A stretch of 64,000 nucleotides of DNA from Nocardioides marmoribigeumensis (lineage in GTDB: Bacteria; Actinomycetota; Actinomycetes; Propionibacteriales; Nocardioidaceae), in the NCBI RefSeq assembly GCF_031458325.1, contig NZ_JAVDYG010000001.1:310001-374000 (forward strand), given 5' to 3'. Shown here one piece after another: positions 46,009 through 55,077 of the stretch; positions within the stretch are counted from its first letter, which is position 1, and every line of letters begins with the position of its first letter. A program made the position numbers and the translations under genes. A model generated the notes under the pieces. That model was given only the letters and a program-made list of their open reading frames with translations, searched no databases and had not been told where the DNA came from.

Positions 46009-48345
46009 TCAGCCGGGCAGCGCCGAGAACGGCGCCGCCGAGCCGTAGAGCTTGTAGAGCGCGAACGGGCCCGCCTGGAAGGTGCTGCACCGGTCGTCGA
46101 GGACCATCGCCGCGCGGCCGTCGGACATCCCGGCACCGAAGCCGTACTTCCCGTCGCCGGGACCGCCGTTGATCCGCGCGGTCGCCATGTGGCGGATCCG
46201 CTGGATCATGCCGAGCTTGTGGTCGTCGTCGGCGCCGCGCCACCAGGTGCACGTGAACAGGCTCAGCCGGCCCGGCGTGTACTTCGGGTGGGCGAGGGCC
46301 AGCGGCGAGGCGGCGTCCTGCGCGGCGACGAGCACCGACGAGGCGGCCTCGGTCAGCAGGGAGCCGTAGCGGGAGCACAGGCGCGGGGAGAGGCCGACGT
46401 CGCAGATCGACGCGAGCTGGGTCTGCTGCGCCCCGGACCGAGCCGCCGGCACGCCCGGCGCACCGCTGCTGCCCGGCTTGGGCGGCGTCACGGTCCAGTC
46501 GCAGACCGTGTCGTTGCCGTCGGGGTAGCCGGCGACGGTGAACCCGGCGAAGCAGGCGACCAGCTCGCTCTCGTTGACCACGTCACCGGTGCCGATGCTG
46601 GTCTCGGGAGCCGTGCCGCCGGCGCAGTCGGGCAGGACCGCCGGGGAGGTCACCAGGCTCTTGCCCGGAGCCGCCTTGTTGTCGAAGAAGCAGTTGCCGG
46701 TGTTGCCCGGGAACGAGTCCCACCACATGTCGGTGCCGTTGGGGCGGACCCGTCCGGCACGGTCGACGCCGAAGGTGTTCTTGTTGAAGAAGTTGCCGAA
46801 CGACGTCGACACCTTGGCCGGGTCGCAGCCGGGCACCGGGGTGTTGGACCCCACCGGCTCGGGGCCGCAGACCGTCGCGTCGGGCACCGCGAACAGCATG
46901 GTCCCGCGACGGTAGTTGTCGTAGAAGTGGTTGCCGCGGACCCGGTTGTTGTTGCCACCGGCCAGCCACAGACCCGTGCCGACGGGCGCCGGGATGAACG
47001 GGTCCACGTCGCTGCCGGGCAGGTAGGGGTTGTAGTTGTTCCGGTAGAAGTTGTTGTCCAGCACCGTGTTGCCGTGCTGCGGGAACCCGGGGTGGCCCGG
47101 GGCGGTGAACACGTCCGTGGTGTAGCCCAGCGCGTTGTCGTAGAAGTTGTTCTGCGTGATCAGCGTGCCGTGGCTGTTCGTCCCGGAGAAGCCGCCGGTG
47201 TTGTGGTGGCTGTCGCAGTGGCGGATCGTCTGGCTGAAGCGCCACTTGGGGTAGAACTTCTTGTAGCGCTGGTCGGTCGAGTCCGCACCCGAGCCCGGGT
47301 AGAGGCCGGAGTCACCGTTGCCGGCCGCCTCACAGTCCTGCATCAGGCCGTGGTCGCCGACGAACGTCAGGACGCCGTACCCGCCGGCGTAGAAGGTCTT
47401 GAACCGCTCCATGCGGTAGCCCTCGGTCTCGAGCACGTAGATGTCGTGCTCGCGGGCGTGCCGGACGGTGAGGTTGCGCAGCACCAGGCCGTCGGCCCGG
47501 TCGGCGAAGATGCCGACGTCCTTCTTGTGCCCGACCGCGGACGGCCCACCGTTGCCGGCCTTGGGGTCGCCGGCCTCCACGACGACGTCGTCGGCGTTGA
47601 CGCCGGAGCCCTCGAGCTGGAGGTTGCAACGGATGCACGTGCCGACGTTGGGCACGCCGTGGCGGTCCTCGCGGGGCTCGCTCGGCGTCGGGGCGGTGTC
47701 GGGTCCCCGGCCGATGATCGCGACCAGGTTGGCGTCGTTGGGGCAGTGCAGCTGGTACTCGTGGCTGAGCGCGCCCGGGTCGCCGGAGTCGGCCGACATC
47801 TTGTACTTCTCGCACGAGGGGTCGTGGGTGGGCTTGGCCCGCGACGGGCCCTCGAGGTAGAGACCCGGCATCACGACGACGCGGTCGTTGTTGTGCGAGC
47901 GCGTCACCGCGGCCTGGATGTGGTGGAAGGCGCACTGGCGGAACAGCGCCCGGTTGACGCGCAGGAGCATGTCCGCGCGCTTCGCGGACAGGCGGGAGTG
48001 GACCGTCGGGCGGTCGCGGTAGCCGCTCTTCCGCGCCTTGGCGACCGACGCGCGCAGGCGCGACATCGAGTCGCTCTTGCAGACCACGCGGGTCCGGCCG
48101 GGGCGGCTGGTGTCGAGGGCCGACGGCAGGGAGCGGGCAGCCGGCACCTTGCCGCCAGCGCACGGGCTGACCGAGCAGTCGGGCCGCGGGTCCGGCCAGT
48201 ACGACGGCCGCTCGACGTGGGCCTGGGCCGCTGCGGGGAGCAGCAGGGGCACCAGGAGACCCGCGAGGAGCCCGGCGAGCACGATGCCGGCGAGGCGCCG
48301 GAGCAGGTGGGTGGTGGGGAGCCGGTCCTGGGCGAAGCGCGTCAT
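46009..48345 (-). CDS. Secreted right-handed beta-helix protein
   Basis: A 778-residue exported protein. The signal peptide (about 1-45) has a long hydrophobic core and ends AAAQA. Residues 130-600 contain parallel beta-helix repeats rich in Asn ladders (NNFYDNALGYTTD, DNNFYRNNYNPYLPG, GNHFYDNYRRGTMLF), the fold of pectate lyases and NosD-type proteins. Several cysteine pairs are present. Some repeats look like carbohydrate-active enzymes, but no catalytic triad can be recognised with certainty. The C-terminal 150 residues are a separate region ending APFSALPG. The ATG at 48345 follows GAAGGA. It is divergent from the sodium:solute symporter gene. Confidence 0.85.
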   Translation of the reverse strand: MTRFAQDRLPTTHLLRRLAGIVLAGLLAGLLVPLLLPAAAQAHVERPSYWPDPRPDCSVSPCAGGKVPAARSLPSALDTSRPGRTRVVCKSDSMSRLRASVAKARKSGYRDRPTVHSRLSAKRADMLLRVNRALFRQCAFHHIQAAVTRSHNNDRVVVMPGLYLEGPSRAKPTHDPSCEKYKMSADSGDPGALSHEYQLHCPNDANLVAIIGRGPDTAPTPSEPREDRHGVPNVGTCIRCNLQLEGSGVNADDVVVEAGDPKAGNGGPSAVGHKKDVGIFADRADGLVLRNLTVRHAREHDIYVLETEGYRMERFKTFYAGGYGVLTFVGDHGLMQDCEAAGNGDSGLYPGSGADSTDQRYKKFYPKWRFSQTIRHCDSHHNTGGFSGTNSHGTLITQNNFYDNALGYTTDVFTAPGHPGFPQHGNTVLDNNFYRNNYNPYLPGSDVDPFIPAPVGTGLWLAGGNNNRVRGNHFYDNYRRGTMLFAVPDATVCGPEPVGSNTPVPGCDPAKVSTSFGNFFNKNTFGVDRAGRVRPNGTDMWWDSFPGNTGNCFFDNKAAPGKSLVTSPAVLPDCAGGTAPETSIGTGDVVNESELVACFAGFTVAGYPDGNDTVCDWTVTPPKPGSSGAPGVPAARSGAQQTQLASICDVGLSPRLCSRYGSLLTEAASSVLVAAQDAASPLALAHPKYTPGRLSLFTCTWWRGADDDHKLGMIQRIRHMATARINGGPGDGKYGFGAGMSDGRAAMVLDDRCSTFQAGPFALYKLYGSAAPFSALPG

Positions 48346-48533
48346 CGCGGCACATCCTTCTGACGACATGAGGCCTGTTCAGGTTTCCCAACGACCAAAC
48401 GTGACCTCGGTTACGCCCCGGACTCACGATCGTCTCGGCGCCCTCCCGGACCTGACCAGGGTTCGCGATCCCCCCGATGGGGGAACGGTCAAGTCGGCTC
48501 CACCCCTGCGAGCACACCTGTCCGGGAGGTCTG

Positions 48534-50240
48534 ATGATCCACACAGCGGCCACGTCCCAGCTCAGACTCGACGCGTCCTGGGTCGACTACCTCATCGTGG
48601 CGATCTACTTCGCCTTCGTGATCGGCATCGGCATCATGGCCCGGCGGTCGGTCTCCAGCAGCATCGACTTCTTCCTGTCGGGCCGCTCGCTGCCCGCCTG
48701 GGTGACGGGCCTGGCGTTCATCTCGGCCAACCTCGGCGCGGTCGAGATCATGGGCATGTCCGCCAACGGCGCCCAGTTCGGCCTCCCGACCATGCACTAC
48801 TTCTGGATCGGCGCCGTCCCGGCCATGCTCTTCCTGGGCGTGGTGATGATGCCGTTCTACTACGGCGCCAAGGTGCGCTCGGTGCCCGAGTGGATGCGCA
48901 AGCGGTTCGGCAACGGCGCCCACCTGGTCACGGCGATCACCTTCGCCGTCGCGCAGCTGCTCATCGCGGGCATCAACCTCTACCTGCTCGCCAAGATCGT
49001 CAACATCCTGCTGGGCCTCGACCTCTACGTCTCGCTGGTGATCGCGGCGATCATCGTGCTGTCCTACATCACGCTCGGCGGACTGTCGGCGGCGATCTAC
49101 AACGAGGTGCTCCAGTTCTTCGTCATCGTGGCCGCGCTGCTGCCGCTGACCCTGGTCGGCCTCTACAAGGTCGGGGGGTACGCCGGACTGAAGGACAAGA
49201 TCGCGGGCACCGCCGACGGCGCGGCCCAGGTCTCGTCCTGGCCGGGCACCAACCTGACCGGCATCGACAACCCGGTGCTGTCGGTGCTCGGGATCGTCCT
49301 GGGCCTCGGGTTCGTGCTGTCCTTCGGCTACTGGACGACCAACTTCGTCGAGGTGCAGCGAGCCATGGCGTCGAGCTCGATCTCGGCCGCGCAGCGCTCC
49401 CCCATCATCGGCGCCTTCCCCAAGATGTTCGTGCCGTTCATCGTGGTGATCCCCGGCATGATCGCCGCGGTCCTCGCCTCCGAGGTGGCCAAGGCCAAGA
49501 AGTCCGGCGACCCGAACTTCGACTACAACAACTCGCTGCTCTACCTCTTCCGGGACCTGCTGCCCAACGGCATGCTCGGCATCGCCATCGCAGGTCTGCT
49601 CGCCGCGTTCATGGCCGGCATGGCCGCCAACGTCTCGGCGTTCAACACGGTGTTCTCGGGTGACATCTGGCAGGACTACGTGGTCAAGGACCGCGACGAC
49701 GACTACTACCTGCGCGTGGGCCGGATCGCCACGGTCGCGGCGACCGTCATCGCGATCGGCACGGCGCTGATCGCCCGCAACTTCGAGAACATCATGAACT
49801 ACCTGCAGACCCTCTTCGGGTTCTTCAACGCGCCGGTGTTCGCGACGTTCATCCTCGGCCTGCTGTGGAAGCGGATGACGCCCGCCGCGGGCTGGGTCGG
49901 TCTGGTCAGCGGCATCAGCGCCGCCGTCCTCGTCGGCGTGCTCAGCAAGGACGCGCTCGGCCCGATGTCCCTGGGGGTCCTCGACGGCCTGCAGGGCCAG
50001 GGCGCGAGCTTCGTGGCCGCGGGCGTGGCCTTCGCCGTCGACGTCCTGGTCAGCGTGCTGGTCTCGACCATGACGATCCCCCGCGAGGACGCCGACCTGC
50101 GCGGCCTCGTCTACTCGCTGACGCCGAGGTCGGACTTCCACGACGACACCGTCGGGGACCCGACGTGGTACCAGCGACCCACCGTCCTGGCCGGCATCGG
50201 CGGCGTCCTCGTCGTCGCCCTCAACGTGATCTTCTGGTAG
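48534..50240 (+). CDS. Sodium:solute symporter (SSS/SLC5 family)
   Basis: A 568-residue membrane transporter with about 13 helices. The SSS signatures are GRSLPAWVTGLAFISANLGAVE in helix 1, YWTTNFVEVQRAMASSS and AGLLAAFMAGMAANVSAFNTVFSGDIW; the latter carries residues of the second sodium site. It resembles the sugar/myo-inositol-type subgroup, with a large solute site, rather than proline transporters. Substrate cannot be told. The ATG at 48534 follows GGGAGGTCT. A 90-residue two-helix protein starts nine bases after the stop and is probably cotranslated. Confidence 0.9.
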   Translation: MIHTAATSQLRLDASWVDYLIVAIYFAFVIGIGIMARRSVSSSIDFFLSGRSLPAWVTGLAFISANLGAVEIMGMSANGAQFGLPTMHYFWIGAVPAMLFLGVVMMPFYYGAKVRSVPEWMRKRFGNGAHLVTAITFAVAQLLIAGINLYLLAKIVNILLGLDLYVSLVIAAIIVLSYITLGGLSAAIYNEVLQFFVIVAALLPLTLVGLYKVGGYAGLKDKIAGTADGAAQVSSWPGTNLTGIDNPVLSVLGIVLGLGFVLSFGYWTTNFVEVQRAMASSSISAAQRSPIIGAFPKMFVPFIVVIPGMIAAVLASEVAKAKKSGDPNFDYNNSLLYLFRDLLPNGMLGIAIAGLLAAFMAGMAANVSAFNTVFSGDIWQDYVVKDRDDDYYLRVGRIATVAATVIAIGTALIARNFENIMNYLQTLFGFFNAPVFATFILGLLWKRMTPAAGWVGLVSGISAAVLVGVLSKDALGPMSLGVLDGLQGQGASFVAAGVAFAVDVLVSVLVSTMTIPREDADLRGLVYSLTPRSDFHDDTVGDPTWYQRPTVLAGIGGVLVVALNVIFW

Positions 50241-50249
50241 GAGGCAGTC

Positions 50250-50522
50250 ATGGCAGCCCAGTCCTCGCAGGACACCGCCCACAAGGCCGGCCTGTTCGAC
50301 ATCCGCTCGATCATCGGCCTGCTGCTCGGGATCTACGGCGTGATCCTGGTGATCACCAGCTTCTTCACCAGCGACAAGCAGCTGGCCAAGGCCGACGGCG
50401 TCAACGTCAACCTGTGGGCCGGGCTGGGGCTCGTCGTCGCGGCCCTGGTCTTCCTCGCCTGGGTCCGGCTGCGCCCGATCGTCGTGCCGGACGACCCTGA
50501 GGACGGCGCCGACGGCGACTGA
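50250..50522 (+). CDS. Small two-helix membrane protein, partner of the symporter
   Basis: A 90-residue protein with two transmembrane helices (IIGLLLGIYGVILVITSFF and WAGLGLVVAALVFLAWVRL) and an acidic C-terminus PDDPEDGADGD. It starts nine bases after the symporter stop with GGAGG upstream, so the two are coexpressed. Such small proteins often accompany SSS transporters, by analogy with DUF485-type partners, but this is not that family. It may stabilise the transporter. Confidence 0.75.
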   Translation: MAAQSSQDTAHKAGLFDIRSIIGLLLGIYGVILVITSFFTSDKQLAKADGVNVNLWAGLGLVVAALVFLAWVRLRPIVVPDDPEDGADGD

Positions 50523-50551
50523 GGCGGCGACTGAGTCAGCGACTGGGGCGG

Positions 50552-50725
50552 TCAGCCCCGGGCGCCCCGGTGGCCGGGCGTGCGGTCACGCAGCGACGAG
50601 ACGAGCCGGCGGATCTCGGAGGGCTTGCAGCAACGGGCGACCGTGGCCAGGTGGGCACGTGCCGCCTCTCGGCGCAGGTCGCGCCGGTGCTCGGCAGTCG
50701 TCTCCGGGAGGATGAAGGAGTTCAT
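50552..50725 (-). CDS. Small basic protein, unknown
   Basis: A 57-residue protein. CCCGAGGAGGAAGC just before the ATG is one of the best ribosome sites in the window, which supports the call. It is strongly basic, with Arg-rich C-terminus (RLVSSLRDRTPG) and a CC pair at positions 32-33. I do not recognise a family. Confidence 0.6.
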   Translation of the reverse strand: MNSFILPETTAEHRRDLRREAARAHLATVARCCKPSEIRRLVSSLRDRTPGHRGARG

Positions 50726-50868
50726 GCTTCCTCCTCGGGACAAGGGGATCGAGGCGTTTCGGTCCCTGCTCCCAGCATCCTCCCGACGGCCACGGTCTGC
50801 CAGCCCGTCGGGCCGACGTACGACGTGAGGTCCGACACCGAGCAGCTCACCGCCGCGTGGTGGGCGCT

Positions 50869-51693
50869 CTAGGAGTCCTGAGCCCATCCGCCCGGCCGGG
50901 CCAGCAGCTCGCCGTGGAGGACCACGAACCACGCGTCGGGTTCGCTCCCCCACGCCCGCCAGGCCCCGGCGATCTCGGCCAGCCCGTCCTCGCCGACACC
51001 GAGCTCGGCCGCCTGCGCGGCGAAGACGGGGCCGGAGCACCTGGCGGCCTGGCTGGTGCCCCACCACTGCGCCGACGCCTGGTCGGCGTAGGTCCACACC
51101 GACGAGGTGATGCGCACGTCGGCGAGTCCCGCGGCGTTGGCCCACTCCCGCATGCGACGACCGGCGTCGGGCTCCGCGCCGTTGCCGTGGGCGACCGCGC
51201 GGTAGGTCTCGCGCCACAGGTCGAGGCCCGGCAGCCGGGGGTGCCATGCCATCGCGGCGTAGTCGGCGTCGCGTGCGGCGACCCACCCATCCGGCCGGCA
51301 CACCCGCGCCATCTCGCGCAGCGCGGTCACCGGGTCGGTCAGGTGCTGCAGCACCTGGTGGGCGTGGACGACGTCGAACGAGTCGTCGTCGTAGGGCAGC
51401 TCCAGGACGTCGGCGCGCTCGAAGCGGGTGGCGGAGTCCCCGCGGCGGACGGCCTCCTCGCGAGCGACCACGAGGGGTGCCTCGACGTTCTCGACGCCGA
51501 TCACCCGGCCCGGCGCGACCAGCTCGGCGAGGTCGAGCGTGATCGTGCCCGGGCCGCAGCCGACGTCGAGGACGTCGAGCCCGGGGCGCAGGTGCGGCAG
51601 GAGGTACGCCGCCGACGTCGCGGCGGTGCGGACGCCGTGGGAGGCGAGCGTGGCCGGCTCGTGGCCGTGGGTGTAGCGGGGTCCGTCGCTCAT
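50869..51693 (-). CDS. SAM-dependent methyltransferase
   Basis: A 274-residue class I methyltransferase. Motif I VLDVGCGPGTITLDLAE is at about 43-60. Acidic residue motif II follows (GVENVEAPLV), then motif III (FDVVHAHQVLQHL) and VCRPDGWVAARD. It resembles the UbiE/BioC-like methyltransferase group. Substrate unknown. The ATG at 51693 lies seven bases after TAGCGT, so the message is probably leaderless. It is divergent from the FUSC-like transporter by 52 bases. Confidence 0.86.
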   Translation of the reverse strand: MSDGPRYTHGHEPATLASHGVRTAATSAAYLLPHLRPGLDVLDVGCGPGTITLDLAELVAPGRVIGVENVEAPLVVAREEAVRRGDSATRFERADVLELPYDDDSFDVVHAHQVLQHLTDPVTALREMARVCRPDGWVAARDADYAAMAWHPRLPGLDLWRETYRAVAHGNGAEPDAGRRMREWANAAGLADVRITSSVWTYADQASAQWWGTSQAARCSGPVFAAQAAELGVGEDGLAEIAGAWRAWGSEPDAWFVVLHGELLARPGGWAQDS

Positions 51694-51745
51694 GGTCCGC
51701 ACGCTAGGCGTTTGCGCGACCCTCGCACCTGGGGAGGATCACCTG

Positions 51746-52879
51746 ATGAGCCATTCCCCCCGATGGCGCGACCGCACCGCTGCCGCGACCCGCTCGCGGG
51801 CCCGTGACCCGATCTTCTGGAACGACGTCCTCCAGCTGGTCAAGACCGTCGCCGCCGCCGTCCTCGCCTGGGTGGTCGCCGACGCCGTCCTCGACCTCCC
51901 CCAACCGTTCCTCGCCCCCTGGTCGGCCCTGCTCGTGGTGCACGCGACCGTCTTCCGCACCTTCTCCGAGGGAGCCCGTCAGGTGACCGCGACGACGGTC
52001 GGCGTGGTGCTGGCGTGGGTCGTGGGCGTCACCCTGGGCCTCGACACCTTGTCGGTCGCGCTGGCACTGCTCGTCGGCCTGACAGTCGGTGCGCTGGCGT
52101 GGTTCGAGGGCGAGGGGACGACGGTGGCCGCGACCGCGCTGGTCGTGCTCGCGACCGGCTTCTCGACCGATGACAGCATGCTGGTCTCCCGTCTGGCCGA
52201 CACCGCGATCGGCATCGTGGTCGGCCTGCTGGTCAACGCGGCCGTCTGGCCGCCGCTGCGCCGGCGTACGGCGACCGCGGCGATCGACCGCGTGGACGAC
52301 CGGGTCGGACGCCTGCTCTCCCGGGTCGCCGAGGAGCTGCGGGCCGGCGCGGGAGAGGACGAGGTGACCGGCTGGATCGAGGAGAGCCGCGACATCGACG
52401 GCGACATCGACACCGCGTGGTCGACGGTGCGCCAGGCCCAGGAGAGCGCGCGGATGAACCCGCGCCGCTCGGCCAGGCTCCTGCGCCAGCCCCAACGCTG
52501 GTTCGACCTGCTCCGCCGCATGGAGCAGGCGGTGGCCGAAGCCAGGAGCATGGCCCGCACGCTCGGCCGAGCCCTCGAGCGCGGGGACCGCTGGGACAGC
52601 GAGTTCGCCCACGACTGGTCCGGCCTCCTCGCCGAGACCGGGGCGGCGATCGAGGCCGCCGACCGCGACGGCCTGGTCGTGGTCCGCGAGCGGCTCGACG
52701 GGCTCGTCGGGCGCCTGGAGCGGCTCGACCCGATCCCCGAGCGCTGGCCGGAGTACGGCGCGCTCCTGCTCAACCTGCGCAACGTCGTCGACACGATGGA
52801 CGAGGTGGCGGCGGCCAACCCGCTCGACCAGCCCCCGCCGTCGATCCGAGTCCGCGCCAACGAACGGAGACACCCATGA
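51746..52879 (+). CDS. FUSC/aromatic acid exporter-family membrane protein
   Basis: A 377-residue membrane protein of the FUSC/ArAE type. Residues 28-175 contain about six hydrophobic helices, including APWSALLVVHATVFRTFSEG, the family core. The C-terminal half (about 185-370) is a cytoplasmic helical region with conserved WFDLLRRMEQAVAEARSMAR. Relatives export aromatic carboxylates or other organic acids. The ATG at 51746 follows GGGGAGGA. Its stop overlaps the start of a tiny downstream frame in ATGA. Confidence 0.8.
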   Translation: MSHSPRWRDRTAAATRSRARDPIFWNDVLQLVKTVAAAVLAWVVADAVLDLPQPFLAPWSALLVVHATVFRTFSEGARQVTATTVGVVLAWVVGVTLGLDTLSVALALLVGLTVGALAWFEGEGTTVAATALVVLATGFSTDDSMLVSRLADTAIGIVVGLLVNAAVWPPLRRRTATAAIDRVDDRVGRLLSRVAEELRAGAGEDEVTGWIEESRDIDGDIDTAWSTVRQAQESARMNPRRSARLLRQPQRWFDLLRRMEQAVAEARSMARTLGRALERGDRWDSEFAHDWSGLLAETGAAIEAADRDGLVVVRERLDGLVGRLERLDPIPERWPEYGALLLNLRNVVDTMDEVAAANPLDQPPPSIRVRANERRHP

Positions 52880-52989
52880 GCACCGTCCAGCCGATCCCGG
52901 CCGGGCCGGGCATTCTCCACATGATCGAACACGCGTTCGTTTGTCGTCGTCACGGGCTAGGGTGGGGGCATGTCCATCGACCTGCGTGA
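52876..52989 (+). CDS. Possible tiny gene coupled to the FUSC gene
   Basis: A 37-residue frame (MSTVQPIPAGPGILHMIEHA, then FVCRRHGLGW). Its ATG overlaps the FUSC stop as ATGA, and GGAGACACCC lies upstream, so it is well placed to be translated. It runs through the SOS box and into the start of the DUF222 gene. It could be the stump of a gene cut off when the 13E12-type unit arrived. It may equally be chance. Confidence 0.35.
   Translation: MSTVQPIPAGPGILHMIEHAFVCRRHGLGWGHVHRPA
52925..52940. promoter_or_regulatory. SOS (LexA) box of the DUF222 gene
   Basis: CGAACACGCGTTCG at 52926-52939 is a perfect match to the Gram-positive LexA box CGAAC-N4-GTTCG, with a flanking T extending the symmetry. 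It lies where the -35 region should be relative to the TAGGGT -10 at 52958, so LexA binding would block transcription. Mycobacterial 13E12 genes are known to have such boxes. Confidence 0.85.
52958..52963 (+). promoter_or_regulatory. -10 element of the DUF222 gene
   Basis: TAGGGT followed by GGGGGC and the ATG at 52970: the same leaderless spacing found at several other genes. The -35 position is covered by the SOS box. Confidence 0.6.
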
Positions 52990-54475
52990 GGCGACCCCGG
53001 CCGGCCTGCTGGCCCAGGCCCACGACGCCGCCCGCGCACGCCGGTTGGCGGAGGTCGCCGACCTGGAGGTCCCGGCGCAGTGGGCCGCGATCCACGACAC
53101 CGACCCCCTCGAGGGACTCTCCCCCCACGAGCAGGACCACGCCCGGCGGATCGGCAAGGTCCTGCGTCAGGTCGGCGGCCCCGGCACACCCGGGGTGCAG
53201 GACTTCTGCCTCGGCGAGATCGCCATCGCCCGCGGCGCGGGCCAGACCGCGACCCGCCACACGATGGCCGACGTGCTCGACCTGATCCACCGCCTGCCCC
53301 TGACCTGGGCGGTCCTGCAGACCGGGGACGCCGAACCCTGGGTCGCCTGCAAGATCGCCACCCTGTCCCGCCACCTGCCCGCCGACCGGGTCTGGGTCGT
53401 GGACCAGGCCGTGGCCCGGGCCATCGCCCACGAGTCGGTCTGGCGCACCCTGGACCTCGCCCGCGCCAAGATCGTCGAGGCCGACCCCGCCGCCCACGAG
53501 CAGACCCGCGAACAGGCCGAGCAGACCCGCTTCGCCACCGTCGGGCAGTCCGAGGACGACGGCACCCGGATGGTCGTGGCCAAGGTCAGCGCCGCCGACG
53601 GCGCCGGACTGGAGGCCATGATCGAGGCGATCGCCGCCCACGTCCTGACCACCCACCCCGACACCACCCTGGACGAGCGCCGCTCCATCGCCCTGGGCTA
53701 CTTCGGTCGCCTCGGCCAGCTCCTGCTGCTCCTGCTGACCGGCCTCGCCACCACCACCCCACCCACCGACCCCACCGACCCCGGCGACCCGACCGAGGAC
53801 CCGGGAGAGAACCCGGGCGAGGTCGCTCGGGCGTTCGCGATCCCGGCCGAGGTGCTGCAGCTGCTGCGTGACCCCGCGATCGCTTCTCGGATCGCCCCCC
53901 AGGCGGTCCTCTACGTCCACCTGCACGAGACCACGCTCCTGACCGGGGAGGGTGTCGCCAGGGTCGAGGGCTTCGGGGCGATGACGCTCTCCCAGCTGCA
54001 GGTCCTCCTCGCCGGCCACCGAGTGGTCGTCCAGCCGGTCATCGACCTGTCCGACCGGGTCCGCACCACCGCCTACGAGCACCCCGAGACCCTCAAGGAA
54101 CGGGTCCACCTGGTCACCGGCGGGGACTACTGGCCCTACGCCACCTCGACCGCCCGGACCGTGGACTACGACCACCCCACCCCCTACCGACCCGGCGCCC
54201 CACCCGACGACCCGCCCCAGACCGGCACCCACAACTCCGGCCCCCTGGGTCGACGACACCACCGGTGGAAGACCCACGCCGGCTACCTCGCACGCCAGTG
54301 CGGCGCCGGCCGCTACCTCTGGCAGACCCCCCACGGACTGACCTACCTCGTCGACCACCGCGGCACCCGTACGATCGACCCCGACCACGCCCGCCAGATG
54401 TTCCACGCCGGCGACGGCATCGAGCTCTCCTTCCCCGAACAACCCCTCACCGTCGAGATCGACCTCGACCCCTGA
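52970..54475 (+). CDS. DUF222/13E12-repeat family protein with degenerate HNH region
   Basis: A 501-residue member of the 13E12/DUF222 family, which is present in many copies in actinobacteria and often carries an HNH endonuclease domain. The DUF222 region (about 1-340) is recognisable by LRQVGGPGTPGVQDFCLGEI, MADVLDLIHRLPLTWAVLQT and VARAIAHESVWRTLDLARAK. A Pro/Thr/Asp linker lies at about 262-282. The C-terminal part has DHPTPYRPG, HNSGPLGRRHHRWKTHAGY and YLVDHRGTRTIDPDH, laid out as an HNH site: one His/Asn/His series is present but the CxxC metal site of typical members is absent. Function unknown; DNA repair or mobility has been suggested. It is under a perfect SOS box, so it should be induced by DNA damage. 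Confidence 0.86.
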   Translation: MSIDLREATPAGLLAQAHDAARARRLAEVADLEVPAQWAAIHDTDPLEGLSPHEQDHARRIGKVLRQVGGPGTPGVQDFCLGEIAIARGAGQTATRHTMADVLDLIHRLPLTWAVLQTGDAEPWVACKIATLSRHLPADRVWVVDQAVARAIAHESVWRTLDLARAKIVEADPAAHEQTREQAEQTRFATVGQSEDDGTRMVVAKVSAADGAGLEAMIEAIAAHVLTTHPDTTLDERRSIALGYFGRLGQLLLLLLTGLATTTPPTDPTDPGDPTEDPGENPGEVARAFAIPAEVLQLLRDPAIASRIAPQAVLYVHLHETTLLTGEGVARVEGFGAMTLSQLQVLLAGHRVVVQPVIDLSDRVRTTAYEHPETLKERVHLVTGGDYWPYATSTARTVDYDHPTPYRPGAPPDDPPQTGTHNSGPLGRRHHRWKTHAGYLARQCGAGRYLWQTPHGLTYLVDHRGTRTIDPDHARQMFHAGDGIELSFPEQPLTVEIDLDP

Positions 54476-54540
54476 CCGCGGCGGAGGACAACCACGGGGC
54501 GAGACTGTGCGCGCGGCCCGATGTCACCGATGATTCGGGC

Positions 54541-55077
54541 GTGACCTCACCTCCCGAAGATCCAGTCCTGGCACGGCTCCGGGGTCTCGCCCCGGCCAGG
54601 CGCCCGACCGTGGCCCTGCTGCTCGCTGAGGTGGTCCTGCCACTGGGCGATCTCGCTCCCCTGACACCAGCGCCGCTGTCTGCACTTGCTGACCGCATCC
54701 GAGGTGGTCGACGCAGCGACGTCGAGGAGGCCAGGCTGACGCTGAGCGCCATCCCGGCACTGCAGGAGGACGAGGAGCCGGACGGCCCGGCATTCTTCGC
54801 TCTCGGTGCGGTCGTGGCGTGGATCTACGCAGCAGACACGGTGCTGGACCCGGACGAGGACAAAGGGATCCGGCAGACCTGGGCGCGCGTCGACGACGTG
54901 CTCGACTTCGCGGAGGAGCAGCTCGGGATCGGTGGCCTCTGCGACCAGCTCCACGGTGCCGTCACGGACGCGGCTCGTGGGGACGACCGTGCCCTCAGCG
55001 TCCTTCGAGGCTCGGTCGACGGCCTCGTCGAAGCTCTCCGGCGATCAGCAGGGCAGCCGCAGCCTCCGGGTCCCTGA
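54541..55077 (+). CDS. Hypothetical protein
   Basis: A 178-residue soluble, acidic, mostly helical protein that I do not recognise. It has AEVVLPLGDLAPLTPAPLSA near the start and a central segment AVVAWIYAADTVLDPDEDKG with regular hydrophobics. The GTG at 54541 lies six bases after GATGAT, the common leaderless layout, which supports it. It has slightly lower GC in places than its neighbours. Its last 33 bases overlap the tail of the frameshifted hydrolase on the other strand. It could be an accessory gene brought in with the DUF222 unit. Confidence 0.55.
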   Translation: MTSPPEDPVLARLRGLAPARRPTVALLLAEVVLPLGDLAPLTPAPLSALADRIRGGRRSDVEEARLTLSAIPALQEDEEPDGPAFFALGAVVAWIYAADTVLDPDEDKGIRQTWARVDDVLDFAEEQLGIGGLCDQLHGAVTDAARGDDRALSVLRGSVDGLVEALRRSAGQPQPPGP

